A program made the translations under genes and the position numbers. This document shows positions 36,642 to 48,240 of a stretch of 64,000 nt of DNA, piece by piece. This DNA comes from Combretum micranthum (Eukaryota; Streptophyta; Magnoliopsida; Myrtales; Combretaceae): assembly GCA_024138025.1 (NCBI GenBank), contig JAMXBD010000642.1, positions 682,001 to 746,000 on the forward strand, read 5' to 3'. Below the pieces are notes generated by a model, which saw nothing but the letters and a program-made list of their open reading frames with translations, had not been told where the DNA came from and did not search any database. Positions within the stretch are counted from its first letter, which is position 1; every line of letters begins with the position of its first letter.

Positions 36642-39600
36642 GATAGTAATATTTGCTAATATAACTAATCTGCTTGTAGTTTTTTTTTTTTTTTTGTTGG
36701 ATAGAAGTGTTTACTTTCTACCGAATATCTATTTGTTTGTTTAATCTCATCATCTATATTATAAAGTTTACTTATGATCACAATTTGTGTTGTATTTCCT
36801 TTTGTTTGTTTCAATTTATTTAGGTTGGTTTCTGCTGTTGGAATGAAGCTAAACTTGTCTATGCATAATGAAAATGGAACAGTCAAAATTAAAACCTAGA
36901 GTGGCGCGCCCCTCGTCCATTTTCCGTCCCTGTTAACTCCAAGTGGGCCTTCTAGCTGGCAAAAAAAAAAGAAAAGAAAAGTGGTCCTGAGATAGGTTAT
37001 TATTATTATTTTTTTTTTGTCAATCTTGAAAGCGGGATAACTTGTTTTTTCTGACACGAGTCTTCCTACTTTAAATCCGACTAAAATAGTATTATACTGT
37101 TAGTTTAGATGCATGTCAAAGAACCCAGACACGTCCCACTTTCATAACCTCGTATTACTGAGTTTTATTTGAGTTGATTACTCCTTTCACCTTTTCCAAT
37201 TTTAATTGTGTATATATATATTTTAATGTTTTTAAGTGACTCAATTTAAAGTTATAATGATATCTCAAGCTTCATGGCCTTCTCGAGAAACCACGGAATA
37301 GAGGGAGAGAGGAAAGGTAACTGATCTAATTATTATATTTTTTATCTACAATAGTAAACAAATGCATTAAAGATTTTAAATAGCATTTTAACAAACGGTA
37401 CATGGCAAAAATCAACTATTGTTAATGAAATGTAATTGGTTCGTCATTACATAGTAGCGTTTGATCTTTTAAGCAGAAAATCCAATAATATGATGATTTT
37501 TTCTTAGAATTCTGGTTGTCCCAAATGAGAAGCGATAGTATTTATAGTTTTGTTTTCAACATTGTTTATGGAATCATGTTGATAATTGAGTATTGGAATG
37601 AATCCATTTATTTGAGAAACCCATAATGTTAATATGCTCAAACTTAATAAAAACCTTTTACTGTAGGAGTGATATTGAAAAATGATGGTAGCGAGAGAGA
37701 GCAATTTAAATTGATCTTACTAAAATTCGATTACACGAATTCTATTGGTCTTAAATTTATATATGGGTTTGACTTTTGAATATTGTCACTTTAGCTCAAA
37801 AGAAAAATCTACTTAAATATGGGATACAAGCTAAAAATCAAATATATCTTTTACATTTTGATTCATGACTAAAGTCTTTTGATAAAACCAATGGAGTTTG
37901 GGCATATATATATATATATATATATAGGGTCTTAACTAGCACATATGCACCCATAAAACAACTTTAAACCTACTAATTGTACTATCATATCTAAGGATTT
38001 TGTGTATTGGAGAGTCATGTCATAACATAAAGGCCTAGCACTAGAACCGCAAAACAATTAAAATTTTCTTAGTGTGTGAAGCCACATCATAACTCGATTG
38101 CACTTATTACTTTAGCTAATCGAAAATGTATATTGCGCTCATATGATTCATATCAATTAAGCACACATGTACGTTTGCATGTGCGTACGTCCATTTTTTT
38201 TAATGTCAAATTGTGAGGACAAGTAATCAAAGAAACAATCTCTCATTAAAGATGTTAGTTTAAGCTTGCATTATCACATACTTCAATCTGTGCATGCTTT
38301 GAATGAATGATTTATGCATATCCAATCCACATTAAGTTGATTAGATTATATGCCTAAGGAAGATATATTTGCAATAATGCCAAACACTACTTAATATACA
38401 ATTTATTTCTACTTGAGAAAATTCATCACTATGTCCAATCATGAAATAAAATCCATATACTATAATTCCTCTTCAGCAAATAGGATAAGAATCTACTTCA
38501 TTGAGGATAAGATTAAAACTTACCGTAAAAGCACATGTCAAACTCTTCTTGTACTATTACATATTCTCTATCCTTGTCTTTCTCATTGCAATTTGGATAA
38601 AGTGTCTACTTGTCATGGCAAAGCATATTTCACATACCCTCATTTCATATTTTGTAACCTCTACTCTATAAACACCACCAAATGAGAGACCCATTTGGTA
38701 CTAAGGTTTTTAGCTAGAGATTATACAATGATCAATTATTTGAGATAGTAATAAGGTCTAAGTCAATGCTAGAGTTTAGGAACTAGCTCAATTTTAGGGA
38801 TGTTATGGAGAGATTTGACTTGCAAAGTTTAGATTCGAGGTTGTTGGATTAACTATCTCTTCTCTATCTTCTTTGGTTATGCCATACAAGAAGAAAGTAT
38901 TTCAATAGACCTTTTACTTTATAGCCCTTTTTGCCTTGTTTCAAATGCCATTGGGTTTCTTCTTAAGTTAAGAGGTTAATTAAGTCCATTCAACATCAAA
39001 AGCCCATGAGAAGTTTAATTGAATCAAGAGGCTTCATTTCATCTATTGATCGTTGAAAGTAATCTAATGAATCCTATCAGCAACTGAATTGCTTTGTTGA
39101 TCTTCAGTCACATATGAAAGAAAATGTTCTTATATAAGTAGAATGATAAAAAGTTGTTGTCGGAAGGTAGTCCTTTTAACCATGGTATTTGCTTTGTGTC
39201 CTAAAAATAGGATGGTGGAAAAACTATTAAGGCAAGATTTAAGTAAGTACGAAAGAGAGATTGAAACTTTAGATTCTATGCATAACAAATGTTTAAATAA
39301 GTGCATAGTCCAAAACTTAATATTAGCTTAATATTAGAGGTCAATGAGTATAGGGCATTTATATTATAATATCATACTCATACTCTACTTTATAAGGTAT
39401 TACCTCTAAATTTTAGATCCGAAATCTACCATATAACAATTTAAAAACCATCTTGGAACTAGCATTTTATAAAACTCGTAAGATATATAAATCCTTCTCT
39501 TTTTTTTTCCTATTTTGTCATAAATTTCAAGTTTATATTATTAAAAAAAATATATTTGTCATATTAAAAATTATTTTATATGCAAAACTTGTAGCATTAG

Positions 39601-39660
39601 ACCTTGGGAATCTATAACAAAAATTGTGATATTAAAAAGGTGTTTTGTTCCTTTCTTTAC
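36642..39660. other. Downstream intergenic DNA, no gene
   Basis: The RNR 3' UTR must lie at the start of this stretch, but there is no strong AATAAA signal close to the stop. A (TA)n run lies at 37904-37926. No coding sequence is convincing; the frame at 38413-38685 looks fortuitous. Confidence 0.5.
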
Positions 39661-39674
39661 TTTTAAAAACCCAT

Positions 39675-39795
39675 AACCCAATGGCCTTGTAGCTAAACTG
39701 TATTATTATTTATCACCAAAGTATAATGAATATAAACCTCCCCTTACCCGTTGTAATTTGTAACTGTTAAAAAAAAAAAAAGAAAGAAAGAAAAG
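39675..39795 (+). mobile_element. Decayed SINE-like fragment
   Basis: ATGGCCTTGTAGCTAA resembles a Pol III A-box region, and CCCCTTACCCGTTGTAA followed by an A-rich, (GAAA)-type tail resembles the tail part of the SINE-like sequence at 28195-28330. The B box is not recognisable, so this is a degraded or partial copy. Confidence 0.35.
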
Positions 39796-39860
39796 AGGCT
39801 ATGGAACCTATGGACTGATAAAGAAGAAATAAAAGAAAAGATAACATAAAGTGCATAAGA

Positions 39861-40035
39861 GATGGAGCTTTAGTAGACTAGGGTTCATACCTCTTACACA
39901 CACACATATGTATATATATATATATATATGAGAATATATTTCACCATAGATACAAGATGGAGCTTTAGTAGACTAGGGTTCATACCTATTATATATATAT
40001 GTATATAATGAGAATATATTTCACCATAGATACAA
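39861..40035. repeat. Tandem duplication of ~95/80 bp spanning a (TA)n run
   Basis: Copy 1 is 39861-39955 and copy 2 is 39956-40035. Both begin GATGGAGCTTTAGTAGACTA and end TTTCACCATAGATACAA; they differ mainly in the length of the internal CA/TA microsatellite. No gene is involved. Confidence 0.9.
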
Positions 40036-41088
40036 GATGGGAAGACTTATACTCGTAAGTCATACCCTACATATTATGAAAGTGGGTTTTGGAAACTTTA
40101 TTGGAACTTATACTATGATTATAATTGCTGACCTAATACCTATGGTCCATTCACTTGGCTAAATGAAATAAAAAGAAATAAAATTTCAATTCGAAGAAAA
40201 TGTAATGGGATTGTGATGTCTGTAATAATGTTAACTTGGTGTAAAAAGTAAAATAAGTAATTATTAAAGTAAAAAATAAAATATCTATAATGCTCCATGT
40301 ATTTATTATATTAAGAGGATAATTGTATAGGAGTTATTTTCAAGACAGGAGAAAATAGACCACAATTCTTGGAATAAAAAGCATGAATTGCTATTCATCA
40401 TTTTAAGTAATAGTAATTCATTATGAATATCATTCCTTTCAAGTGAATACCGTAAGATTAATTTTACGTTGAACGAGAAATGAATGAATAGCTATTCATG
40501 TCAAATGAATGGATTACTAGTGACTAAATTACGGATAAACACCTTTTAAGATTAGCTTATCTTCTATCCTAAACTTGTACACACCTATTAGTTTTTATCA
40601 ATAATTTTTTTTTTGCTTAAATATTTAGGAAACCAACATTTTGTTAAAACTTTGATAGAACGTACGCTTTGAAAAAATCTTTGTATAACCTTACAAAACT
40701 AAATAAAATAGGATCAAATACTAAGTGCAACTGGACTTTTACATGTTTTTATACACATATATTTTTTTATTTCCAAAATCCATTTCACATCCCATCAATT
40801 CACTTTAACGACATTCTTACAAAATCAACATATAAAATGTGTACAAAACCAATAAAAATAAAAAAATTGAAAAAAAAAAAAAGAATTGCACAGTGTAGTG
40901 TTTATTTAGAATAAAGAAAAAAAAAGTTCGTGTGGCCGAAAAAAAGAAAAGAGTTGACATGGGCCCTTTCGTTTTATGGATGGGATTATTGAGTATATAA
41001 TGATAAATGATAAATGTAATTTGAAAACTTTCCGGTTACGTCTACACCACATTTGTGACCGTGAGCTGCCAGTTCAAACTTCAAACTT
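40036..41088. other. Non-coding DNA and likely promoter of the downstream gene
   Basis: Mostly AT-rich with no gene. TGGGCCC at about 40960-40966 resembles a TCP-type site II element often found in front of plant housekeeping genes; its function here is a guess. Confidence 0.35.
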
Positions 41089-44000
41089 ATGGCTTCTGGT
41101 AGGGAGAACAGAATACAAGAATGCCTCCAAAGACCAGTTACTCCATCTGTTCGAACGCTTCGATTTCCTCACTTCCCTACCAGGTCTCCCTCCCTCCCTC
41201 CCCCTCTTCTTATCTCTCTCTCTCTAGGAACGTCGAATAATCGAATCCCTTTTTACCTGCAGATGTTAAGCGACGGATCTCAGAAGCTGTGCAGGATAAA
41301 CAAGTAACTTTCCTTCGTCTCTCTCTCTCTTTGTAGCTTTAATTTTTCGTAGAAACCCATAATGGTTCATATAACAAGTAATTATAGAGTACATTTGTGT
41401 TACTATATACGATATGAAATTTGGTTCAGCTTGTCAAATCTCATGTTGTCTTGTCTCTATTTCAATTTGGTATTGTTCAACTAATTTGCGTAGAAGCACC
41501 GGATATTCGAATCTTTTACATTGAACACGCGGTGCACAAGATGCTCTCTTTACTGCATAATGAGGAGAGGAGGGGTGGTGGGGTATGCATATGTACACGG
41601 CCTTATCCTTGTAATTTTTGAAAGAGGCTATATTTCTGTACCCGAAACCATGCTGTGTTGTCCCGACGCTCCAGCTCTTCACAACCCAAACATAACTCCT
41701 CTTAATTAAGGTGTATTGTCTGTGTTAACATTAGTTCATGCCGAGATTACCTTGGACTCGAATGCAGATGGTTGAAATTCTAATTAAATTTTCAGCTACT
41801 GACTTCTGCCCGGCAATTTTATAACTACAATTCAGGAAGTCCAGATTTGCTCCTTCAAACAATCACTTTCTACAATTTCGTAAATGTTTAGTTCTCTTCT
41901 TTTTCTTTGTCAATAGCACAACATTCGAGATGAATTTTCCTGCTTGATAATGTTTTGTTGAGATTTAATTTGTTTATCTTTTATCAACACCAATCCCTGT
42001 TGTGTTAATACCTATTTTGCATTTATTGGATTGTTTTACCTCTTTCTTCTACATAATGTGTTGGTAAGTACATTAACGCTGTGAAAATACATAGATAAAC
42101 TATTTTATTCAAGAATGGCGTACAACTGAGCTGTTCCTTGGCTTTCCTCTGTCCACTTTCTATCGAGTCTTTTGATAAGCTTGACAGACATTTATATATT
42201 AGTCATGGGTAAGATTACTTATCTAGCTTCATGTTAGACGAATTATTTGTGCAGGAAGCTGTTGCTGTTACTACAGCAATCCAAGAAGAGATCTTTCAGG
42301 AAATGGGCATTGGTGCGTCTTAGTAACTGATTTATCAATTCATGAATTTTCTTACTAGCATTATCTAGAAAACTTAATAAAGTTGAAAGCTGGCTAGCAA
42401 TTTTTGAATACGGTTAATTTATTAAGCTAATGGCTATGGACATATTAGAACCTCTCTTCAATTTTTTCATGATAACTGTGTTAGACCATCACATCAATAT
42501 GACATAAATCTCGTATATTGTATTGTATACAATATACACTTTTTACAGTATATTTAAAGTGGAATTATGCCAAGATGTAACTTTCAGATCTTCCTCTGCA
42601 TTTTTCTTGTAAAATTACTTATGCATTTTGTGTTATTTTGGAAGTATCTCTTTATATTCTCTGGAACTTGCTATTTATACAATATACTCCTATTAAATTA
42701 GATGCACACTTATCTACCTTTTCTTCTAATGGTACTTGCTCCATGGGCAATGATTGTGTAAAAGCATTGCATGAAATATTATAGATTGCTGAGAGGTAGG
42801 TAATATCTTGGTGTGCTGTTTATTCAATAACTCATTCTCTTTGTTGCAGATCCAAGATTTGGCATAGCATGTCTTGGAAAAGTATATATGGTTTATGAGA
42901 ATGACAGGGACTTGATGATACGCTTTTATAAGTTTATTGCTAAGTAATATCTTCTCTCTCTCTCCCCCCTCCTCTCTTTTCACAACTACACGCCCACACA
43001 CCCTGAGATTTTTGTTTGTCTTCATGATTTTTTAGTGGAAGAGACCATGTGGAGAATTCTGTCTAATTTTTTACTTTCTTTATTCTCATATGAGGTGAAG
43101 ATATTGCAAAAGAAATATTGAACAGCACTTGTCTTCTTATAATTCTTGAGAAAACCAGCCTTAAGATAAAAGGTTGTTTGCTTATCTACTGTTATTCTGT
43201 GGAGAAGGGAAGAAATGGCCTGTGATGAAGCGGAGCTTGGTCCTGATGAATTCTATGAAAGAATGCTAGCTCAACAAAAGCTGCAGGAACAGGTAACACT
43301 AGTTAAAAATTCATGAGCAGTGTGGTTAGAACTCAGAAGTTGCTTCCTTCAAAACATAAATTCTCATGTAGCAATTGGAGATGCTCAAGGACATGCGGAG
43401 ATTTCATCTAGATGATCAGTCAGTGATTCTTGACAAGGTAACTCCTCTCTATACTGTTGCTCTAGTTTTTCAGTTCGGGCCTATGCACCATTTTAGTTTG
43501 TGTGAACTTGCGTGAAAATTGAAAGTTAGTTTAATGTAGTATTGATACCGATGCTCCTCCAATTGAGTACCAAACTCCAGCTATCTCTAAGACTAGCTTT
43601 ATATGAATGATATAATATTGACAGTAACACCAAGGGGGTTCATTGTGTACGGGGTAATAGTTGTAGGGACCAAGTTAGAGGAACAACCAAATTGAGGTTG
43701 AAACCACTTATAGTTTTAATGCATTAAAGAGACTACTTTGATGCTGCCTTACTCATGTGAAGCGGTTAACATGTTCATGTTTTATTTCATTGCATCGAAT
43801 GCTTTTCAGCTGAGGAATCCCTTTCCCTTCCTCGATTGATATTTGAATTTTCTGAATTTAATGGGCCAGTTTTCAGGAGTGAAAGGAACCAGTTCTGCTC
43901 TGACTTGTTTTGAACCCCATTACTTTTGATGCAAGGAAACTTGATTTTGTAGTACTGGTTAAACAGAATAGCACTTAAATTTGTATTTCCAACCATTACT

Positions 44001-44642
44001 TAATAGTTGGTATCATGTTTTCAAATTGAAAGTATGAGACATATTTCCATTTCAAATCCTTTCAAACGAAGCTGTTGCAGACAGTCCTTTTATTACTTTA
44101 ACTCCTCCATCTCAAAGTCAGTTTATATGGACAGTTGCGCCATCAAATGGAGAATGCTAATTTTGATGGCGAAGCTTCCTTGTTATCATTGGAGCAGATT
44201 CAAGAGATAGTAAGGAGGCGAGTGTCACCTCTATTCAGGCCAAGGTACATCTATTTTCATATGCTTTTTGCTGTGGAAGTCTAAGAATCCTTGCATGTCT
44301 TCCTAGTTATTTTGAATAGGTTGAGCCTTCCCTTCCTCTGTGGTTGTGAATGTCTCCTGACTGTTCTTTAAATTTGATACAAGCATATCATGTGAAATTC
44401 ATTAGCAACCATTCTACTGTACTTTTGCTTCCTCTGTAATTATTATTGTTTGGACCTTGTAATTTTTTTATTTACATTTGATAGATATATGAGATTCTCT
44501 ACCAATCATTCACATGGTCATGGTCTTGTGTTGTGCTTTGTGGCTGTTGTAGTCCTTGAAATCAATTGCATACCGATATCTTATATTTCTGCCTTTTCTT
44601 TCTTTTGCTCATCTTTTCATGATCAACAGCGGAGCCAACTGA
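41089..44642 (+). CDS. Conserved plant protein of unknown function, eight exons, exon 1 frame switch
   Basis: I assembled eight exons by frame continuity and GT-AG borders: 41089-41183, 41263-41303, 42255-42312, 42850-42943, 43208-43292, 43372-43437, 44135-44244 and 44630-44642 (stop TGA 44640-44642). Landmarks are RRISEAVQDKQ, EEIFQEMGI, DPRFGIACLGKVYMVYENDR, EEMACDEAELGPDEF, QLEMLKDMRRFHLDDQ and EIVRRRVSPLFRP. The product is about 185-190 residues, soluble, acidic and helix-rich, with Gln/Glu-rich coiled-coil-like stretches and no signal peptide or membrane segment. I recognise it as a conserved plant family but know no function. The natural-looking start MASGRENRIQE at 41089 is in one frame, but the continuation YKNASKDQLLHLFERFDF is in another and is the one that joins exon 2. 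The in-frame alternative start is ATG 40976, which adds a poor N-terminus. Exon 8 is short and rests on a strong acceptor; without it exon 7 would read through to a stop at 44282-44284. Confidence 0.75.
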
Positions 44643-46036
44643 AAAAGTGTATCATCTGGGGCTGCATTTCACTCAAAGTTTTAGATCCAATTCATTTTGT
44701 CTTGGACCATGGTTTGCTGTGAATTCAAACAAGGCAATTGAGTAATTCCCTAACTTGGATATTACGGAGAGATCTGTATGGAACTCTGAATCTCAGGATA
44801 AAAGCAATAGGTGTCTAGGAAGCTCAAGTTGTTTACCTTGTTGACACGTATCTCTGTTGGTAGGATTTCCTTAATTATAAAGAAATACACTTATTTTTCA
44901 ATTTCTATATGTATCATGAATATTCGGCAAAGATACATTCGCCACTACCATTGCCCATATCACCATCTACTGCAGGATGCTTGTGTTGTCAAGTCCTTTT
45001 GGCATTGGGAATTGAAACGTTACAAATTCAGGGAAACGCTTCACTTTAGCACCATATTAACGCTTGTAAATTGTGATAGAAGAGGTGTGCTACCATAAAT
45101 TAACAAACACCGTCATGAATTAATGTTACCTTTACAAAACATAGATTGAGCACTTGGCCTTGTTTCATGATGGGGAAAGATTCTCCTTTAAACATATGTA
45201 CATTGCAAATTCTTTTTTAGTCATTATAATGAGGAAGAGGTATTTGAACTTGATGCATCTTAGTTGAAAAATCAGTTAATACCACTAGACTATAAGGTTA
45301 TTGACTTACATCACATATTCATTGTTATTTGTTCAAATGTGTGGCTGTAAAGTAATTGTTCAATAAGACCCGGTCACATAAGAACTTTGTCCTCATGACC
45401 TTTGTATGACTATTTTATACCTTCTAAATGATTACACTCAAGATTTTTTTTCCCTCATGGGGATAGTTTTATCATTTATTTCAATTGAATTGACTATAGC
45501 TTCATTAATGTAGTGATTGGATCATGGAATTTAGATCTAATGTCATAGAGACATGTAGAAATTAATATACGCATTATAAACCTCAATGGAACACACTTTT
45601 ACTTGCATGACTTCAATCCAAGTTGGATTTAACTTGAATGATAGTTAACACTCACGTGAAGTTAACAAAACTTGTTTTCCACATATTGGTTTTTAGATCT
45701 CTATAATCTTACCAACATCCATATCTGACAATTTATTCTAGAAAAATCTAAAATCCTTTGAAGTTTTTGTTAGTTTTAGTTAAGGTTAAAGAAAAAGCTA
45801 GCTGCGAGGCCTTTAATTGTAGAACTAGACTTCCTTTTCTTTTTTCTATTTTTATTTTCTACCGATTTCATCAAAGATCAGCTTTAATTTATGTAGTTGG
45901 TGAATGCTTTGGATTGAAGATCAAGGGAAAAGGACCAACGAACAAACAATTATCACTTGATTTAAAATTGGCAAACCCATGTCTAAAATGAAGTTTTGTA
46001 CAATAAATATTTAAAACTGAATAAAGTCAACGTCAG
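44643..46036. other. 3' flank and intergenic DNA, no gene
   Basis: No coding region, RNA gene or transposon end was recognised. The start of this stretch should hold the 3' UTR of the preceding gene. Confidence 0.5.
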
Positions 46037-46076
46037 GTGGAGATGGCCGAGTTGGTCTAAGGCGCCAGATTAAGGT

Positions 46077-46109
<33 letters not shown>

Positions 46110-46117
46110 TCTCCACA
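46037..46117 (+). tRNA. trnL-AAG: tRNA-Leu (anticodon AAG)
   Basis: The 81 nt sequence folds as a class II tRNA. The acceptor stem is GTGGAGA with TCTCCAC, and the discriminator is A at 46117. The A box TGGCCGAGTTGG and B box GGTTCAAATCC are intact. The anticodon stem CCAGA/TCTGG encloses the loop TTAAGGT, with anticodon AAG at 46072-46074. A short variable arm is present, as expected for leucine. There is no intron. CCA is not encoded, which fits a nuclear eukaryotic tRNA. It reads CUU codons (and CUC after A34 modification to inosine). Confidence 0.97.
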
Positions 46118-46128
46118 TTTCTTGACTC

Positions 46129-46133
46129 TTTTT
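46129..46133 (+). terminator. Pol III terminator for tRNA-Leu
   Basis: A run of five T residues starts 12 bases after the tRNA 3' end, the usual Pol III stop signal. Confidence 0.75.
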
Positions 46134-47879
46134 CCTATAAGTATATAAGAAGTCCCCGAGCTTTTCAATACGAAAAATAGCTGTCTCTAGCTCTTCAATA
46201 TATCTTCTTTTTCAGATCCCCTTCTGTAAACCATGTGCACATCCTTTCAACAACAGTTATTTATTCCTTTTACTGGTGAGTGTATGCTGGTATTCTGTTT
46301 TTCCAATATACCCTGTCTGTATGTCTACGTCGGAGGTATAATTTATGGATCCTATGTAAAAAAAAAAAAGTGGATTACGAGATTCAGTGACGTAAAACAG
46401 ACAAATCCCACTGGTTATTGTAAAAAATTTGGCTATATCATTTTTTTAATTATTATTGTTAATTTTAAAGATAAATTATACTAGAAAGACATAGCGTTTA
46501 AAGATAAGTTCATTTGAGTTCTCAATGTTTCGAGTGATTCATTTAAGGACGCAACAATTAGAGAAGTGGATCAATTGAAATCATTGATAATACGTGTTAA
46601 CACGAGAAAAATTTAATTAAAGTTAGAATATTAGTCACATTGTGATAGATGTTAATGGTGACTTTTATTGACCCACTTCTCCAAATATGAGAGCTTCAAA
46701 TGGATCTCAAATGAACTTACATCAAAATATTATGATATTTTGATATAATTTATCTTTAATTTTCACGTGTTATACGTATAAATCACGCATTTTGAGATAC
46801 TTAAATTAATGTAACCAATATATAAAGCAACAGGTTTTATAGATTTAAGAGTGCAAAATAAATAGTGTGCAAGTGTACTCATCTAATCCTTGCACGTCAT
46901 CTTGTGCGGAAAATATGGCATTGACAGACAAGGAATTTAAAATTTTTATCTTGTGAGCTGAACATGGTTTCATTTTTTTCTCTTTTCTATTGTTTTTTAT
47001 GTTTGTTTTCTTCACACACTTGGTGTAACTACGTGTGCTTCTCAAAACTTAATCCCATGCTATAAATATATCAACTACAAAAAATTCCGCAACATCTCAT
47101 ATCAGGTGACGGTGATGTGATGGTGAAACCATGAGTAAAATATTCGTATATATAATTCCAAGCACAAGCACTGCCACCGGCCAAAGCAAATTCAGGACAA
47201 ACGCCTTGTACGGTTTCAACCATGGAAATGGGATGCTACATCATCGAGCCATCTGATGAATAAATTTATCATAAATATTCTACATCTAGTACTTTTTAAT
47301 CAATCATTTTTAAATTAACATAACACAAATATATTATACCTACAACTTTAAACATAAGATCTAATGTTGAATCTTGTGACTTCCACACAAGTCGTAAGTA
47401 CGCAGCTTAATATATTAATTTCTCTCATGAAAATTGGATGCATTGGATAAATAAAAATTATTTTTACTTATAAAAAAACAAATAAATTAGATCCAGATAA
47501 AACTCATATATAGATCATATAAACATTAGTATTGATAAAAATTAGATAATCTCATTTTTATTTGTTTTTCTATAAATATCTACTCTAAAACAGTACAATT
47601 AAAATACCAAAACGAGTAAGAAAGCGTCAAACAAATAGAGCCCTAAATTCAATCCGGCACAACATTCATCATGCATCAAAATATGGGCCATGGGGCGATC
47701 GAATTAGAAAATCTGCAACATCGAAACATTTGCACGATCACAAAGTTGACAAACGGGATCCATATCATAAATAATGTGTTTAGGGGCATGATTTTTTATT
47801 TTTATTTTTGTGCATTTAAGGTTTTCATCCTTTATGGGAACTAACATGACACTTTCTTATGTTAAAAGAAAAAATATCA

Positions 47880-48240
47880 TATTTGACATCTAATAACTTT
47901 ATATAAAATTTTAATTTAGTATTTAAACTTTGAAGTGATTAATTTAATACTCAATATAACTTTTCATGATTATTTTTAATATATTACTAATATCATTTAC
48001 TTTATTTTCATATGTGAAAGAAGCAATCTATTAGTGGTAGACTTTGTTGTTATAAAAATGCAATGATAAACTACCCTTTTCATATTACTATATAAAAATA
48101 AATAGTATTAAGTAGGTAGTATGAATAACCGCAAAAGGTTTAATTAGTTATAATATAAATAATTTTAAAGTTCAGGTATTAATTTTTCAAAGTTGAATAC
48201 CAATACCCCATGTTAAAATAGGTGATGTGAAAATTTGATT
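47880..48240. mobile_element. Degenerate foldback element
   Basis: The left part, with TAGTATTTAAACTTTGAAGT near 47918, is mirrored by the reverse complement of the right part near 48165-48225, including TTCAACTTTGAAAAATTAAT. Matching is loose, perhaps two thirds. It resembles the foldback elements at 12314 and 18145 in its repeated AAACTTT text. Confidence 0.35.
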
